A stretch of 64,000 nucleotides of DNA from Flavobacterium hydrophilum (GCF_003202405.1 NZ_QJHL01000002.1:62001-126000); one strand, 5' to 3'. Positions 24,606-35,183 are shown, counted from the stretch's first letter. A program made the numbers and translations. Notes: a model not told the origin generated them from the letters alone.

Positions 24606-27380
24606 ATGCCAAAAATTCTAGTAACAATTGCAATTTTGTTCTTATTCTCTTTTTCATCATTCTCTCAAAAAACAAATCTTTCAGGTGTTTTAACCAATGA
24701 AAGCGAAAAGACTCCCATTTATAATTCAGTTGTTGCCTTATTAACTCCCAAAGACTCTATTTTATACAAGTTTACCAGATCTGACAAAGAGGGGAAATTT
24801 AGTATGAAGAATATAAAAGCAGGAAACTACATCCTGATGACAACTCACAGCCAATATGCCGATTATCTGGACTCAATAATTCTTGAAGAGGGTGAAAAAA
24901 ACCTTGGAACAATTCCTTTAATAAGCAAAATGAAACTGCTGAAAGAGATAATAATAAAAACAGGTTCCATTAGGGTTAAAGGAGATACCACGAGTTACAG
25001 GGCAAGTGATTTTAAAGTGGATGCCAATGCAAACGTTGAAGAATTGCTAAAGAAGCTGCCCGGTATACAAGTTGATAAAAACGGTACCATAAAGGCCATG
25101 GGCGAAACAGTAGAAAAGGTATTAGTAGATGGCGAAGAATTTTTTGGAGATGATCCGGGTATGGCGGTTAAAAACTTAAGGGCAGATGCTGTAAAAGAAG
25201 TACAGGTTTTTAATAAAAAAAGTGATCAGGCTGAGTTTACAGGAATAGATGATGGCGAAACAAAAAAGACAATTAACCTGAAATTAAAGGAAGATAAAAA
25301 GAAAGGTTATTTTGGCAAAATTGATGCTGCAAATCAGCCTTTTTCTGATGCCGATTCGCGGTACAACATCAATTCCATGGTTAGCAGTTTTAAGGGCAAA
25401 AGAAAATTATCCGCTTTTTTATTAAACGGAAACACGGGTCAGGATGGGCTTAGCTGGCAGGATAATGATAAGTTTGGAGGTCGCGATGATATAAGTATGA
25501 ATATGGACGACGATGGAAATGTAAGTTATGAATGGACTGGTGGTAATAATGATGAAGAACCTTATGTTGACACTCAAAACGGATTTATCAAAAACACGAA
25601 TGCAGGATTGCAGTACAGTAACAAGTGGAATGACAAGCAAACACTGAATCTATCACCAAAATATAATAAGCAAATTTACACTAACAATAATATTAGGAAT
25701 ACCCAAACGCAAGTAGGTGAAACTCAGTTAAACGAAAATACATCGACAGTAAGCAATGTAAACAGAGGAAACTTTAAGTTAAATGCTACTTATGATGTAA
25801 AATTAGATTCTTTAAATTCTATAAAATTTACTGCCAAAACTAATTTTTACGATACAAAAAGTGATGAATTCAGTAATGGAACCACTACAGGAAATGGAGT
25901 ATTAAAAAACAAGCAGCAAAAAACGTTTATTACAAATTCAGACAAGCAATCTTTGTTAGCCAATATTTTATTTAGACATAAATTTAAAAAGCCACGCCGT
26001 ACATTTTCTATAAATGGCAGTTGGAATATGTTGGATACAAATTCAGATAATTTTTTAAAATCTTTTAATGACAGCTATATTGAAGGAGAATTTTCTTCAA
26101 AAGATGAGATCAAACAAAACAAGATAGGAGAAAAAACAAATCAAAACTTAGGATTAAATATTACTTATACAGAGCCACTTAATAAAAATTTCGCATTGCA
26201 ATTTGGTTATCAGATTACGCATAATACAGGTAAAAGCAATTATTTGACCTATAATTATTCTGATGTTACAGGTGAGTATGATTTGATTGATAACTCGTTA
26301 TCAAATCAGTTCAGGCAAACAATAACAACACACAGACCTAACCTAAAATTGAGCTATAATGCTAAAAAAATAAATTATAGTTTTGGAAGCGGTTTTGGTT
26401 TCACGTCATTTGATTTGCAGGATCAAACGTTGAATAAGCAATACGAACGCCATTACACTAACTTTTTTCCAACGGCAAACTTTTCTTATAAGTACAAAAG
26501 CAATAGTAATTTACGTTTTAATTATGAAGGTGCCACAAGACAGCCTACTATAGATCAACTTCAGCCTCTAAGAAACAATCAGGATTTCTTTAATCAATTT
26601 TTAGGTAATCCGGATTTAAAGCAATCCTTTACAAACAGAATATCCATATTTCACAACACCTATAGTATTTTGACAGAATCGCAATTTTATCAAAATATTA
26701 CTTTTACTACGACTTCCAATTTAATTTCTTACAACAAAGACATTGATCCGGAAAGTGCAAAAACAATTACCACACCTATTAATACGAACGGAAATTTTTC
26801 AGGTAATTTTTACTTTGGATATGGATTTAAGGTTAAAAAATTAGATTTATACGTAAATCTAAATCCAAGTCTAAACTATAACAAATCTGTACTTAGTATT
26901 AACAACAAAATCAACGATACAAAAAATTTAAATTCTGGATTTAGAGTTTATTTGAGCAAATTTAAAGAAAAGAAATACGAGTTTAGTTTAAGTAATAATT
27001 TTTCAAATAATAGAAATACTACCTCGCAAAATGATGAAGTAAAATCATTTAATACCAACGAACTAAATTTGGATATTGGAGTTTATTTCTGGGAAAAATG
27101 GAAACTTTCTACAGACTACAGTTTATATACCCGCCAAAAGACAGTTGATTTTCAAACCAATCTGACCAATCAATTATGGAATGCCAGGTTGCAGCGTACC
27201 TTCAAGAATGATGAATTTACGGCTTATATTATGGTGCGTGATATTTTAAATCAAAATATAGGAATCAGAAGATATGTTTACGAAAATGTGATAGGCGAGG
27301 AACAAAATGACAGGCTGAAAAGATATGCGATGGTAGGCTTTACCTGGAATTTTAAAAACAACGACGGAGCAAAAAAATAA
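24606..27380 (+). CDS. TonB-receptor-like outer-membrane beta-barrel protein
   Basis: 924 residues. Signal peptide 1-21; carboxypeptidase-regulatory-like (CarboxypepD_reg) domain about 22-105; plug-like region about 120-220 (NVEELLKKLPGIQVDKNGTI, VLVDGEEFFGDDP); then an outer-membrane beta-barrel of the OMP_b-brl_3 class to the end, with many alternating aromatic strands. Such proteins pass or dock substrates at the outer membrane. It is followed 100 bp later by a GLPGLI-family gene, a common pairing in Bacteroidota. No SusD is present, so polysaccharide import is not indicated; metal or peptide handling is possible. Confidence 0.85.
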   Translation: MPKILVTIAILFLFSFSSFSQKTNLSGVLTNESEKTPIYNSVVALLTPKDSILYKFTRSDKEGKFSMKNIKAGNYILMTTHSQYADYLDSIILEEGEKNLGTIPLISKMKLLKEIIIKTGSIRVKGDTTSYRASDFKVDANANVEELLKKLPGIQVDKNGTIKAMGETVEKVLVDGEEFFGDDPGMAVKNLRADAVKEVQVFNKKSDQAEFTGIDDGETKKTINLKLKEDKKKGYFGKIDAANQPFSDADSRYNINSMVSSFKGKRKLSAFLLNGNTGQDGLSWQDNDKFGGRDDISMNMDDDGNVSYEWTGGNNDEEPYVDTQNGFIKNTNAGLQYSNKWNDKQTLNLSPKYNKQIYTNNNIRNTQTQVGETQLNENTSTVSNVNRGNFKLNATYDVKLDSLNSIKFTAKTNFYDTKSDEFSNGTTTGNGVLKNKQQKTFITNSDKQSLLANILFRHKFKKPRRTFSINGSWNMLDTNSDNFLKSFNDSYIEGEFSSKDEIKQNKIGEKTNQNLGLNITYTEPLNKNFALQFGYQITHNTGKSNYLTYNYSDVTGEYDLIDNSLSNQFRQTITTHRPNLKLSYNAKKINYSFGSGFGFTSFDLQDQTLNKQYERHYTNFFPTANFSYKYKSNSNLRFNYEGATRQPTIDQLQPLRNNQDFFNQFLGNPDLKQSFTNRISIFHNTYSILTESQFYQNITFTTTSNLISYNKDIDPESAKTITTPINTNGNFSGNFYFGYGFKVKKLDLYVNLNPSLNYNKSVLSINNKINDTKNLNSGFRVYLSKFKEKKYEFSLSNNFSNNRNTTSQNDEVKSFNTNELNLDIGVYFWEKWKLSTDYSLYTRQKTVDFQTNLTNQLWNARLQRTFKNDEFTAYIMVRDILNQNIGIRRYVYENVIGEEQNDRLKRYAMVGFTWNFKNNDGAKK

Positions 27381-27480
27381 TGATGAAACTGTTCGAAATT
27401 TATGAACAGCATAAAATATTAAAAAATCATTTTATCGATATTTAACTACAAATGACTGATAAAACAATAAATCACAGATT

Positions 27481-28242
27481 ATGAAATCACTACTTTTTTT
27501 TATTGCAGCGCTAATCTTTACAATTACGTCAAAAGCACAACAATTTGTAGATAAAGCTGTAATTGAATATGAGGTAAATACCAATCTCAAAAAAACAATG
27601 AGTAATGACAGTTGGGACGAGATGATGAAAGAGAACCTGTCGGACTTAAAAATATCCTATTTCACTTTTACTTTTGCAGACAACAAAAGCATTTATAAAT
27701 TTAACAGATGGAGTCCGAAAACAAGAATACCAAAACATCAAAAAGAGGCAGATGAAGAAAACATCTGGTATCATGATTTTGTATCAGGAAAAATGAACAT
27801 GCAAAAACAAATAGTAGGAACTAATTTTATAATAACAGACAGTATACAAAAAATAGAATGGCAAATCACAAATGAACATAGAGAAATAGCGGGTTATAAT
27901 TGTCGGAAAGCTATAGGAAAAAGAACTGATGGCGTATATGTATTTGCTTTTTACACTGATGATATAACCATTTCCGGCGGTCCATGTTCGATAAATGGTT
28001 TGCCAGGTATGATTTTGGGACTCACAATACCAAGATTGTATACCTCATTTATGGCCGTGAAAATAGATTTAGAAATTAATAACGTATCTGACATAAAGCC
28101 TACTTCAGCCAAAAAAAGCTATGGATTAATTGAACTAAAATCATTGATAGAAGAAAAAACAAAGGATTGGTTCAGCTTTGGTGAGGATAAAGAAGAAAAT
28201 AAAAAACAAAAGGATATGTTTTTTTGGAATGCCTTCTTATAG
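27481..28242 (+). CDS. GLPGLI-family secreted protein
   Basis: 253 residues with signal peptide 1-19 (ends SKA/QQ). The family motif is present as INGLPGMILGLTIP, here GLPGMI instead of GLPGLI. The body is beta-rich (KAVIEYEVNTNLKK, EWQITNEHREIAGYNCRKAIG), with the conserved AGYNCRKA segment. GLPGLI proteins are periplasmic or outer-membrane-associated and usually accompany an outer-membrane barrel, as here. Function unknown. The C-terminus is charged and short compared with some relatives. Confidence 0.88.
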   Translation: MKSLLFFIAALIFTITSKAQQFVDKAVIEYEVNTNLKKTMSNDSWDEMMKENLSDLKISYFTFTFADNKSIYKFNRWSPKTRIPKHQKEADEENIWYHDFVSGKMNMQKQIVGTNFIITDSIQKIEWQITNEHREIAGYNCRKAIGKRTDGVYVFAFYTDDITISGGPCSINGLPGMILGLTIPRLYTSFMAVKIDLEINNVSDIKPTSAKKSYGLIELKSLIEEKTKDWFSFGEDKEENKKQKDMFFWNAFL

Positions 28243-28327
28243 TAAAATATAATTTTTTTATTTACTGAAAAAGCTTATTTTGAGATTGAATTAAGAAAAA
28301 ATAAGTCTAAAAAAGAGAACAAAAAAA

Positions 28328-28364
28328 ATTCCAAATCTCAATTTTAAAGTTGGAATTTGGAATT
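28328..28364. terminator. Hairpin between convergent genes
   Basis: Perfect arms AATTCCAAAT (28328-28337) and ATTTGGAATT (28355-28364), with an A run on the left side and TTTT after the right arm. It can act for the GLPGLI gene and for the convergent reductase gene. Confidence 0.65.
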
Positions 28365-28385
28365 TTATAGTTTGAGATTCAACGA

Positions 28386-29438
28386 TTATACATCATCAAA
28401 ATCAACATAAATAGTATCTGAAGTTGGATGCGCCTGACAACTAAGTACCAAACCTTCAGCAATTTCTTTATCAGTTAAGATTGAATTTTTTGTCATTTCG
28501 GCACTACCTTGAGTTATACGGCAAAGACAGCTGCTGCAAATTCCGCCTTGGCAAGAGTAGGGAGCATCAATTCCTTGTTTTAGGGCTGCATCCAGAATGG
28601 TTTGTTTTTGAGACATTTCAAAAGTAACTTCGTCGTCATCAACCAAAACAGTGATTTTTGTGTGTCCTTCTAATGAAGTTTTTATTTCATGCTCCTGAGA
28701 TGAAGAAGTAAAAAGTTCAAATTTAATAGCTGATTCTTTTACATTTTTTTCTTTTAAAATTCCGGAAACCGTATTAATCATTTCTTCCGGACCACACAAA
28801 TAAAACTTATCAAAAGAAATCTCTTTGTGTTTGTTGTTCAGTACAAAATTTACGGCCGATTTGTCGATTCTTCCAAATAAAGCATTTTCGGCTTTAGCCT
28901 GACTAAATACATAATGGATAAAAAAACGTCCTACATATTTCAATTGCAAATCGTGAAGCTCCTGATGAAAGATAGTTTCTTCGGGAGTCTTGTTTCCGTA
29001 AACCAGTACAAAAGTGCTTTTTGGTTCGCTTTTTAAAACCGATTTTATAATCGAAAGTACAGGCGTAATTCCGCTTCCGGCAACAAAAGCCGCGTAGTTT
29101 TTTTGTCTTTCGGCATCCGGTTCAAAAGTAAATTTTCCTTCCGGATGACCTACTTCAAGAACATCTCCGGCTTTTAATCTGGTATTGGCAAATTGCGAAA
29201 ACAAACCATTTTTAACTGCTTTTACTGCAATTCGTAATTCACCGCTTTCAGGTCCTGAGCAAATGGAATATGCCCGACGAATTTCCTGATTGTCAAGGGT
29301 TAATTTTAAATTTATATATTGTCCTGCAATAAATTTATAGTCAGGTTTTAGTTCTTCGGGAACATTAAAAAGGATGGAAACAGCATCTGTAGTTTCACGT
29401 TTTACCTCTTTGATTATGAGTTTTAAGAATGAAGGCAT
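28386..29438 (-). CDS. PaaE-like ferredoxin-NAD(P)H reductase with 2Fe-2S domain
   Basis: 350 residues. FAD domain with RAYSIC (55-60), NAD(P) domain with GSGITPVLS and CGPEEM (215-220), and a plant-type ferredoxin domain with ligands Cys296, Cys301, Cys304 and Cys334. This is the class IA reductase layout of PaaE, the electron donor of phenylacetyl-CoA epoxidase, but paaABCD are absent from the window. A general electron supply to another oxygenase or desaturase is as likely. Monocistronic on the minus strand; a hairpin lies past its stop. Cytoplasmic, no signal. Confidence 0.85.
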   Translation of the reverse strand: MPSFLKLIIKEVKRETTDAVSILFNVPEELKPDYKFIAGQYINLKLTLDNQEIRRAYSICSGPESGELRIAVKAVKNGLFSQFANTRLKAGDVLEVGHPEGKFTFEPDAERQKNYAAFVAGSGITPVLSIIKSVLKSEPKSTFVLVYGNKTPEETIFHQELHDLQLKYVGRFFIHYVFSQAKAENALFGRIDKSAVNFVLNNKHKEISFDKFYLCGPEEMINTVSGILKEKNVKESAIKFELFTSSSQEHEIKTSLEGHTKITVLVDDDEVTFEMSQKQTILDAALKQGIDAPYSCQGGICSSCLCRITQGSAEMTKNSILTDKEIAEGLVLSCQAHPTSDTIYVDFDDV

Positions 29439-29566
29439 GGTATGATATTTTATGCAAAAGTAGCAAACGGCAACTAATTGAAAAGCACTATAGTATTTTT
29501 TTTAACTTTTTTTGTAACGTTTCGTTAAATTTGATCTCTTACTACAAAACTGAAAACCAAACAACC

Positions 29567-31027
29567 ATGATTAAAAAGTTTATTTATCTTGAATGGAAAG
29601 CCTTTACCAGATCGGCATCGTTTGGTGCCAATCTGGCAATGAAAATTTTGATAGGTTTTTTGATGGTCTATTTTTCCCTCATTTTTATTGCAATGGGAGT
29701 AGGAGCGTTTTATGTCCTAAAGAAAATGAATCTTGAACCGCTAATAACCGTCAATAAGTTTTTGATTTATTATTTTTTATCAGATTTAGTGGTTCGTTTG
29801 CTGATGCAGGCCATTCCGGTATTGAATATAAAACCGTTACTGGTTCTGCCTTTCAAAAAACCTACTATTGTCCATTTTTCTCTTGGCAAAACCGCGATAT
29901 CATTTTTTAACTGGACACACGCTCTTTTTTTTGTTCCTTTTTCGATAGTATTGATTATTGAAGGTTATGATGTTGTGGGAATTCTTTTTTGGCTGATAGC
30001 TGCTTTTTCGATAGTATATATCAATAATTTTTTGAATATTATTTTGAACAATATTGATAAATTATTCGTCATTTTCCTGGGAATTGCGTTGGCTTTAGGA
30101 GCTGCACAATATTATAAATTATTTGATATTACGACTTTCACAGGGCCTGTTTTTCAAGGGTTTTATGAAACAAAAGGGTTGTTTTTAATTCCGATTTTGG
30201 TTTTAATCGGTTTGTATGCTTTTACATTTAAATATTTTAAGAATAATTTATTTCTGGATGCGGGACTTTCTAAAAAAGAAGATATTGCTACAACTGAAAA
30301 TCTTACCTGGTTAAATCAATTTGGAACTTTAGGAACATTTCTTAAAAATGATATTAAGCTTATTAAAAGAAACAAAAGATCGAAAACAACTATTTTCATG
30401 AGTATTCTCTTTTTGTTTTACGGATTGATCTTTTTTGGTAATAAGGACCAGCCTGAAATTATGCACATTTTTGCCGGAATATTTGTTTCGGGCGGATTTT
30501 TATTTGTTTTCGGCCAGTTTGTACCAAGTTGGGACAGTTCCTATTATCAATTGATGATGACACAAAATATTCCGTATCGAGGATACATCACTTCAAAATG
30601 GTGGCTGATTGTTATTGCAACTTTTATCTCTACAATCTTAGCATCATTCTATCTTTTTTACGGAATAGAAATTTATCTGACAATTGTTGCCGGTGCCATT
30701 TACAATATTGGAGTCAACTCACATTTGGTACTTCTTGGTGGCGCATTCACGAAAACACCAATCGATTTAAGTAATGCCAGTGGTGCTTTTGGAGATAAAA
30801 AAGCATTTAATATAAGCTCCATGCTTTTGACGCTTCCAAAATTATTGCTTCCATTGTTATTGTATTGGATCGGACTTCATTTCGGAAATAAAACATTAGG
30901 ACTTACTTTGGTTGGCGGGGCAGGAGTTTTAGGCTTTGTATTTAGGAATACTGTTTTTTCTATTATTGAAAAAAGATATAAAATAGAAAAATACAGTACG
31001 ATCAGTGCTTACAAACAGAAGAACTAA
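29567..31027 (+). CDS. DUF5687-like ABC exporter membrane subunit
   Basis: 486 residues if started at ATG 29567 (MIKKFIYLEWKAFTRS), which follows a TAAATTTG box at 29526; the open frame reaches further upstream, but that part overlaps the divergent reductase gene start. About ten to twelve membrane helices and the pattern of DUF5687 ABC permeases. Partner of the ATPase gene 84 bp downstream. Together they form an inner-membrane exporter of unknown substrate. Confidence 0.85.
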   Translation: MIKKFIYLEWKAFTRSASFGANLAMKILIGFLMVYFSLIFIAMGVGAFYVLKKMNLEPLITVNKFLIYYFLSDLVVRLLMQAIPVLNIKPLLVLPFKKPTIVHFSLGKTAISFFNWTHALFFVPFSIVLIIEGYDVVGILFWLIAAFSIVYINNFLNIILNNIDKLFVIFLGIALALGAAQYYKLFDITTFTGPVFQGFYETKGLFLIPILVLIGLYAFTFKYFKNNLFLDAGLSKKEDIATTENLTWLNQFGTLGTFLKNDIKLIKRNKRSKTTIFMSILFLFYGLIFFGNKDQPEIMHIFAGIFVSGGFLFVFGQFVPSWDSSYYQLMMTQNIPYRGYITSKWWLIVIATFISTILASFYLFYGIEIYLTIVAGAIYNIGVNSHLVLLGGAFTKTPIDLSNASGAFGDKKAFNISSMLLTLPKLLLPLLLYWIGLHFGNKTLGLTLVGGAGVLGFVFRNTVFSIIEKRYKIEKYSTISAYKQKN

Positions 31028-31110
31028 TTAGTCAATTTGAAAATGTGTCAATTAGATAATTAGCCTTAATTGACCAATCTAAAATCTTAATTCAAAAATC
31101 TAAAATTGCC

Positions 31111-31806
31111 ATGATACAAGTAAATCAACTTTCAAAAAAATATAACGAAACAACAGTCCTGAATATTAATAACCTGGAAATTCCAAAAGGACAAAGCTTT
31201 GGACTTGTGGGAAATAACGGAGCAGGAAAAACTACTTTTTTCAGTTTGTTATTAGACCTGATTCAGCCATCAACAGGATACATTACAAGTAATAATATTC
31301 AGGTAAATACAAATGAAAACTGGAAATCTTTTACAGGCTCATTTTTAGATGAAAGTTTCCTGATCGGTTATTTAACACCCGAAGAATATTTTTATTTTAT
31401 CGGAGATTTACGTCATCAGAATAAAGCGGATGTTGATGCTTTATTAGCACAGCATGAAGAATTTTTTAATGGTGAAATTTTAAAGAACAAAAAATACCTG
31501 CGTGATTTATCAAAAGGAAACCAGAAGAAAGTTGGAATCATTGCCACACTTATTGGCAATCCTGAAGTAATTATTCTCGATGAGCCTTTCGCCAATTTAG
31601 ATCCGACCACAGTTAGCCGATTAAAAAAAATTATTAAAGAATTAGCCGAAAATCCAAATGTAACTGTTCTTGTTTCCAGTCATGATTTGCAACATACGGT
31701 TGAGGTTTGTGACAGAATTGTAGCTTTGAATAAAGGAGAAGTTGTAAAAGATATTCAAACCTCAAAAGAGACCTTACAGGAGCTGGAATCGTTTTTTTCT
31801 GTTTAA
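31111..31806 (+). CDS. ABC transporter ATP-binding protein
   Basis: 231 residues. Walker A GNNGAGKT (34-41), signature LSKGNQKKVGI in place of LSGGQ, Walker B VIILDEPFANLDP, and H-loop SSHD. The non-canonical signature is common in the CcmA/NatA-like export branch. Pairs with the DUF5687 permease. Cytoplasmic face of the inner membrane. Confidence 0.94.
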   Translation: MIQVNQLSKKYNETTVLNINNLEIPKGQSFGLVGNNGAGKTTFFSLLLDLIQPSTGYITSNNIQVNTNENWKSFTGSFLDESFLIGYLTPEEYFYFIGDLRHQNKADVDALLAQHEEFFNGEILKNKKYLRDLSKGNQKKVGIIATLIGNPEVIILDEPFANLDPTTVSRLKKIIKELAENPNVTVLVSSHDLQHTVEVCDRIVALNKGEVVKDIQTSKETLQELESFFSV

Positions 31807-31894
31807 ATTTCTATATTTCAAAAAGAAGCGTATTTTTACCAGTCATTATACTAAAAATCCTTTTTATAAGTTAATTGATTTAAACTCTTTTCTA

Positions 31895-34519
31895 TTGAAA
31901 AAGAATACGCTGAAATACGGTTTTCCATTTGTTTTTTTATTTTTTTTGATAGCTTGTTCTACCAAAAGGGACACATTTTTGGCTAGAAATTCACATGCGC
32001 TAAGTACAAAGTATAACATTTTGTACAATGGCGGAATTGCTTTAGATAAAGGTCTGGCTACGATAAAAGGTAATGATCAGGATAATTTTTGGGAAATGCT
32101 GCCAATTGAAAAAATGCAGATTGACGAAAGTGTTTCTGACAAAGAGAAAACCAAAAACCCTGATTTTGAATTAGCAGAAACCAAAGCAACAAAAGCGATT
32201 CAGAAGCATTCAATGAATATTGGCGGAAGAGAGAAAAACACCCAGGTTGACGAAGCTTATTTAATGCTTGGAAAAGCAAGATATTATGACCAGCGTTTCA
32301 TTCCGGCATTAGAGGCATTCAATTATATTTTATACAAGTATCCTAACAGCAGCAATATTTATACCGCTAAAATTTGGCGTGAAAAAACCAATATGCGTTT
32401 AGGAAACGACGCAATTGTAATAAAAAACATTAAGCTTTTATTAAAAAACACCGATTTAAAAAAGCAAACATTTTCAGATGCAAATGCCTTATTAGCAGAA
32501 GCATTTTTAAATTTGGAAGAAAAGGACAGTGCTGTTACAAGACTGAAAATTGCTGAAAAATTTTCCAAAATAAACGAAGACAAAGCGCGGTATCGTTTCA
32601 TTTTAGGACAAATGTATCAGGAAGCAGGTAAAAAAGACAGTGCGGCTTATTTTTATGATGCCGTAATCGACATGAATCGTAAAGCCGATCGAAAATATAT
32701 GATGCAGGCGTATGCTAAAAAAGCACAAATGTATGATTATGAAAATGGTAATGATACCCTGTTTTTAAAGACTTATAATAAGTTAGTTAATGATCGTGAG
32801 AACAGACCTTATTATGATATTCTTTTTTTTGAAATGGGAGTTTTCTTCGATAAATACAAAGAACAGGAAAATGCACTTGAATTTTACAATAAATCCTTAG
32901 CAAGAAAATCTAAAGATTCCTATTTGGTAGCTTCGACTTACAGAAACATAGGCAACATGTATTTTAAGAATACAGATTATACAATGGCTGCAAAATATTA
33001 TGACAGTACATTAATAAAACTAAATCCTAAAACCAGAGAATTTGCTTTTATAGAAAAAAATCGAAAAAATCTGGATAATGTTATCAAATATGAAGGAATT
33101 GCAAAACGCAACGACAGTATTATTAAAGTCAAATCTTTACCTGAAACTGAAAGAAAAACCTATTTCGAAAATTATATTGCAGAATTAAAAAAGAAGGACG
33201 AAGCGAAACGAATCTTAGAAGAAAAAGAGAAAGAACGATTAGCGAATATCGAACAAAATACCAATTCAAATAGTGCACCAGAGGTCGTAAATCCTCAGTC
33301 AACAGGAAATAATCCACCTCTTGGCATGCCGGGAGGATTCAATCCACCTGCCGGAAATGATGCTGCAAGCGTTTTCTATTTCTACAACCCGTCAACAGTT
33401 GCTTACGGTAAAGTACAGTTCAAAAAAATGTGGGGCAACAGAGCATTATCGGGCAACTGGAGATTATCTGCTTCAAAGTCAAATGCTAATGCAGCTTTGA
33501 CGGATGAATTAAATATGAAACAGGATTCAATAGATGCTTTGAAAGAGGAAATTGTTATCGAAAAGTATACAACAGAATTTTACGAAAAACAACTTCCAAC
33601 AACTCAGATCGCAATGGATAGTATTGGTAAAGAACGCAATTTTGCTTACTACCAGTTAGGGTTGATTTACAAGGAGAAGTTTAAGGAATATGATTTGGCA
33701 AGTGGTAAATTTGAACAATTGCTTCTGAATAATCCGGAAGAGAAATGGATTCTGCCATCGATGTATAATTTGTATAAAATGTATCAAATTACTAATCCTG
33801 CAAGAGCCGAAAGAATAAAATCGGACATTACTGCTAATTACCCAAATTCGAGATATGCTCAAATTTTAAACAACACAAATCCTGAAAACGGATCAAATTT
33901 ATCACCTGAAAAAGAATATGAAAAATGGTATAAATTATTTCAGGAAGAACAGTTTGATGTTGTACTGGATAATATAGACAACCTGATAAATCAATATTCA
34001 GGAGATGAGATTGTTTCAAAATTTGAGTTGTTAAAAGCCAATACGTTAGGAAAAGTCAATGGTTTGACAGCCTATAAAAAAAGTATGGAAGAAGTTGCAG
34101 ATAATTATCCAAATAGTGAAGAAGGTAAAACTGCACGTGAACTTTTAGAAAAGCAAATCCCAACTCTTGAAAAACTTGATTTTAATACAGTTGATGCGAA
34201 AAGCTGGAAAATTTTATATTTAGTTGGTAAAAACGATACTAAAACAGCAAAAAAAATTGAAGAAGCTATAAAGGTTTTTTTACTAATTGAGAATTTTGAA
34301 AGATTAACCACTTCTTTTGATAAATATAATAGAACTGAAAGCTTTTTTGCAATTCACGGTATCAAATCTGAAGCTTATGCGAGAGATGTTGCAGGAGTTT
34401 TAAGAGATGATGAAAAATATAAAATCTCACATCCTTTTATTATTATTTCAAGTGAAAATTATAAAATAGTTCAGATGAAGAAAAACCTTCAAACTTATTT
34501 AGCGCCAAAAACTCCATAA
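31895..34519 (+). CDS. sprE: Gliding motility / T9SS lipoprotein SprE (PorW-like)
   Basis: 874 residues. TTG start followed by MKKNTLKYGF and a lipoprotein signal with Cys21 (FLIACS). TPR-like helical repeats fill residues about 110-400 and 590-760, separated by a Pro/Asn-rich linker (about 470-500). Sequence and size match SprE of F. johnsoniae (PorW in Porphyromonas), needed for T9SS and gliding. It is predicted to be tethered to the inner face of the outer membrane or periplasmic side. The position just upstream of bactofilin and the ATP synthase genes agrees with what I recall of the F. johnsoniae layout. It would serve export of the GH8 and adhesin encoded in this window. Confidence 0.88.
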   Translation: MKKNTLKYGFPFVFLFFLIACSTKRDTFLARNSHALSTKYNILYNGGIALDKGLATIKGNDQDNFWEMLPIEKMQIDESVSDKEKTKNPDFELAETKATKAIQKHSMNIGGREKNTQVDEAYLMLGKARYYDQRFIPALEAFNYILYKYPNSSNIYTAKIWREKTNMRLGNDAIVIKNIKLLLKNTDLKKQTFSDANALLAEAFLNLEEKDSAVTRLKIAEKFSKINEDKARYRFILGQMYQEAGKKDSAAYFYDAVIDMNRKADRKYMMQAYAKKAQMYDYENGNDTLFLKTYNKLVNDRENRPYYDILFFEMGVFFDKYKEQENALEFYNKSLARKSKDSYLVASTYRNIGNMYFKNTDYTMAAKYYDSTLIKLNPKTREFAFIEKNRKNLDNVIKYEGIAKRNDSIIKVKSLPETERKTYFENYIAELKKKDEAKRILEEKEKERLANIEQNTNSNSAPEVVNPQSTGNNPPLGMPGGFNPPAGNDAASVFYFYNPSTVAYGKVQFKKMWGNRALSGNWRLSASKSNANAALTDELNMKQDSIDALKEEIVIEKYTTEFYEKQLPTTQIAMDSIGKERNFAYYQLGLIYKEKFKEYDLASGKFEQLLLNNPEEKWILPSMYNLYKMYQITNPARAERIKSDITANYPNSRYAQILNNTNPENGSNLSPEKEYEKWYKLFQEEQFDVVLDNIDNLINQYSGDEIVSKFELLKANTLGKVNGLTAYKKSMEEVADNYPNSEEGKTARELLEKQIPTLEKLDFNTVDAKSWKILYLVGKNDTKTAKKIEEAIKVFLLIENFERLTTSFDKYNRTESFFAIHGIKSEAYARDVAGVLRDDEKYKISHPFIIISSENYKIVQMKKNLQTYLAPKTP

Positions 34520-34521
34520 TC

Positions 34522-34932
34522 ATGTTTGAAAAAGCAAAAAAAAGCGGGACAGAACTTTTAGGAAAAACCAACAGAATTGTTGAAGGAACTTCTATTATAG
34601 GTGATATAGTTTCTAAAGCTGATTTTAGACTGGATGGGGAGCTGATCGGAAATTTTACTTCACAGGGAAAATTAGTCATTGGTCCATCAGGTGTTATAAA
34701 AGGAGAAATTATTTGCCACAATGCAGATATTGAAGGAGAATTTCAGGGAAAACTAAAAGTTTTAGAAGTCCTTAATATAAAAGCCACTGCACATATACAT
34801 GGAGAAGTGGCTGTTGGAAAACTTTCTATAGAACCTGGAGCTGAGTTTACAGCAACTTGTACAATGCTTACAAACACCAAAGAAGTAACTCTAAAAGATG
34901 GAAAAAGAGCCAAACAAGAACCAGCGGAATAA
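34522..34932 (+). CDS. Bactofilin (polymer-forming cytoskeletal protein)
   Basis: 136 residues, starting two bases after sprE. Basic N-terminus, then the right-handed beta-helix repeat of bactofilins (SIIGDIVSKADFRLDGELIGNFTSQGKLVIGPSGVIKGEI, HNADIEGEFQGKLKVLEVLNIKATAHIHGEV), with a short charged tail. Bactofilins polymerise into nucleotide-free filaments used for cell shape or for anchoring envelope enzymes. It overlaps the atpZ start by 35 nt in another frame. Confidence 0.93.
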   Translation: MFEKAKKSGTELLGKTNRIVEGTSIIGDIVSKADFRLDGELIGNFTSQGKLVIGPSGVIKGEIICHNADIEGEFQGKLKVLEVLNIKATAHIHGEVAVGKLSIEPGAEFTATCTMLTNTKEVTLKDGKRAKQEPAE

Positions 34933-35125
34933 GTGGATTGCCCTTATTAATATTTCCATTCAGATGGGCGTTATTATTTTCTTGTTTTCTTATTTAGGAA
35001 CCTGGTTAGATGAAAATCATCCAAGCCCAAAAGTTTACTATAATAAGGTATTAGTGATGGTTGGTGTTGGTCTTGCATTATATAATGTTATTCGCCAGGT
35101 AAACGAAATCAATAAAACAAAGTAA
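34898..35125 (+). CDS. AtpZ/AtpI-family ATP synthase accessory membrane protein
   Basis: 75 residues, two membrane helices (about 13-31, 49-65) with a short polar hairpin, the AtpZ layout. First gene of the ATP synthase series on the plus strand. It starts 35 nt inside the end of the bactofilin gene. AtpZ/AtpI proteins help cation or magnesium uptake and c-ring assembly. No sign of an alternative start outside the overlap. Confidence 0.8.
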   Translation: MEKEPNKNQRNKWIALINISIQMGVIIFLFSYLGTWLDENHPSPKVYYNKVLVMVGVGLALYNVIRQVNEINKTK

Positions 35126-35183
35126 ATTTACTTTTAAAAGGACTTTAAATAAATGTTGCATCTTTGCATAAAATTATTTCAAA

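Noticed and set aside
24518..24700. 60-codon ORF before the outer-membrane barrel gene
   Set aside because: It overlaps the barrel gene start in another frame and has low-complexity sequence without family or ribosome signal.
28386..29438. Phenylacetate degradation operon
   Set aside because: Only a PaaE-like reductase and PaaK-like ligases in distant, unrelated contexts are present; paaABCD, paaG and paaZ are missing.
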